DNA of 5,987 nt, from NCBI GenBank assembly GCA_035272265.1, contig DATEQV010000250.1:1-5987 (forward strand), in the 5' to 3' direction. Both the position numbers and the translations under genes were made by a program. The DNA comes from Acidisphaera sp035272265. Its GTDB lineage: Bacteria; Pseudomonadota; Alphaproteobacteria; Acetobacterales; Acetobacteraceae. Each line of letters starts with the position of its first letter. Position 1 is the stretch's first letter. The notes under the pieces are model-generated. The model did no database searches. It had not been told where the DNA came from and saw only the letters and a program-made list of their open reading frames with translations. Positions 5,136-5,987 of this stretch are shown here, one piece after another.

Positions 5136-5987
5136 CTCGGCGGCGATGCCGGCCGTGGACACGCGGACGAAGTATCAGCGCCTGATGGACATGGCGCGGG
5201 AGGAGCCCGCCATCCGGACGGCGGTCGTGCATCCGTGCGACGATGTGTCCCTGCAGAGCGCCGTCGAGGCGCGGCGTCTGGGACTGATCGAGCCGATCCT
5301 GGTCGGCCCGGCGGAGCGGATCCGCCGGGTCGCGGACAAGGACGGGTTCGACATCGACGGCATGGAGATCGTCAACGCGCTGCACAGCCACGACTCGGCG
5401 GCCAAGGCGGTGCAGCTCGTGCGTGCGGGCCGCGCCGAGGCGCTGATGAAGGGCAGCCTGCACACCGACGAGCTGATGGGCGCTGTCGTGGCGCCCGACT
5501 CCGGCCTGCGCACCGCGCGCCGGATCAGCCATTGCTTCCTCATGGACGTGCCCGGCCACGAGGATGCGCTGGCCATCACCGATGCTGCAATCAACATCGC
5601 GCCGACCCTCGATGACAAGGTCGACATCGTGCAGAACGTGATCGATCTTGCGCACGCGCTGCAGGCGCCGGAGGTGCGGGTGGCGATCTTGAGCGCCATG
5701 GAGACGGTCACCGCCAAGGTGCCGTCGACGATCGAGGCCGCCGCGCTGTGCAAGATGGCGGAGCGGGGTCAGATCACGGGCGCCTGGCTCGACGGGCCAC
5801 TCGCGCTCGACAACGCGATCAGCCCGAAGGCGGCGGCGATCAAGCAGCTCTCCTCGCCGGTCGCCGGACGGGCGAACGTGCTGGTGGTGCCCGACCTCGA
5901 GGCGGGCAACATGCTGGCGAAAAGCCTGTCGTTCCTGGCCCACGCGGACGCCGCGGGCATCGTGCTCGGCGCGCGCGTGCCGATCAT
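5128..5987 (+). CDS. pta: Phosphate acetyl/butyryltransferase (3' end cut by window)
   Basis: The open frame runs without a stop from ATG 5128 to the right edge, giving 286 residues. The PTA/PTB family exchanges CoA for phosphate on a short acyl group (acetyl-CoA + Pi to acetyl phosphate + CoA, or the butyryl equivalent). Family features are the N-terminal VVHPCDDVSLQSAVEARRLGLIEPILVG (33-60), ALMKGSLHTDELM (105-117), RRISHCFLMDVPG (131-143), GAWLDGPLALDNAIS (218-232) and ANVLVVPDLEAGNMLAKSL (249-267) followed by AGIVLGARVPI. It begins directly with the transferase domain and lacks the N-terminal MaoC-type hydratase domain found in longer bifunctional versions, despite the 'bifunctional' label such proteins often receive. 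About 20-35 residues are probably missing at the right. The 8-base overlap with the DUF3141 gene implies coupled translation. An acetate kinase gene commonly follows in such clusters, but it lies outside the window. Acetyl versus butyryl specificity is not readable here. Confidence 0.93.
   Translation, partial: MPDSAAMPAVDTRTKYQRLMDMAREEPAIRTAVVHPCDDVSLQSAVEARRLGLIEPILVGPAERIRRVADKDGFDIDGMEIVNALHSHDSAAKAVQLVRAGRAEALMKGSLHTDELMGAVVAPDSGLRTARRISHCFLMDVPGHEDALAITDAAINIAPTLDDKVDIVQNVIDLAHALQAPEVRVAILSAMETVTAKVPSTIEAAALCKMAERGQITGAWLDGPLALDNAISPKAAAIKQLSSPVAGRANVLVVPDLEAGNMLAKSLSFLAHADAAGIVLGARVPI

Noticed and set aside
2829..5162. A 777-codon open frame on the minus strand covering the whole DUF3141 gene
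   Set aside because: It is antisense to a clearly recognisable protein. Its translation is dominated by Arg, His, Asp, Ala and Val with no family motif, as expected from reading a GC-rich gene backwards.

Overview
The window reads as chromosomal DNA from a GC-rich alphaproteobacterium. Three things suggest this: strong G/C preference at third codon positions; an intergenic palindromic repeat whose spurious translation contains MAGLVPAIH, which I remember as common between genes in Bradyrhizobium, Rhodospirillales and relatives; and a DUF3141 / phosphate acetyltransferase gene pair that I associate with that class. Genus cannot be read from the sequence. No tRNA, rRNA, CRISPR array, insertion sequence or phage gene was seen.

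Layout. Positions 1-138 may hold the 3' end of an upstream gene (weak evidence). Positions 139-333 are intergenic and carry a nested inverted repeat (187-278) made of two related hairpins. A HIT-family nucleotide-binding protein follows (334-711, +). It converges on a small unrecognised protein with an N-terminal coiled-coil-like stretch and a CxxC motif (751-1272, -). A 208-base divergent spacer leads to an acetate/acetoacetate-type CoA-transferase, alpha then beta subunit (1481-2128 and 2125-2793, +), overlapping as ATGA. After a 170-base spacer comes a DUF3141 protein resembling PHA synthase (2964-5135, +; alternative start 2934). It overlaps by 8 bases a phosphate acetyl/butyryltransferase (5128 to beyond the right edge, +).

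How the genes may work together. The CoA-transferase moves CoA between short acids and acetoacetate-type acids. Phosphate acetyltransferase interconverts acetyl-CoA (or a related acyl-CoA) and the acyl phosphate, which an acetate kinase could use to make ATP. The DUF3141 protein keeps a full Cys-Asp-His triad like that of PHA synthases, but its reaction is not known to me. Together these suggest a short-chain acyl-CoA / polyhydroxybutyrate / overflow-metabolism region. The DUF3141-pta coupling is the most function-laden and least understood part.

Unusual structure. Three short tandem duplications with 14-15 base periods sit at gene boundaries: across the HIT stop codon, across the CoA-transferase beta stop codon, and directly before the DUF3141 start. 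The last one argues for the downstream start. I see no clearly new system; the best leads are the uncharacterised DUF3141 enzyme, the CxxC protein, and the paired hairpins with compensatory base changes.
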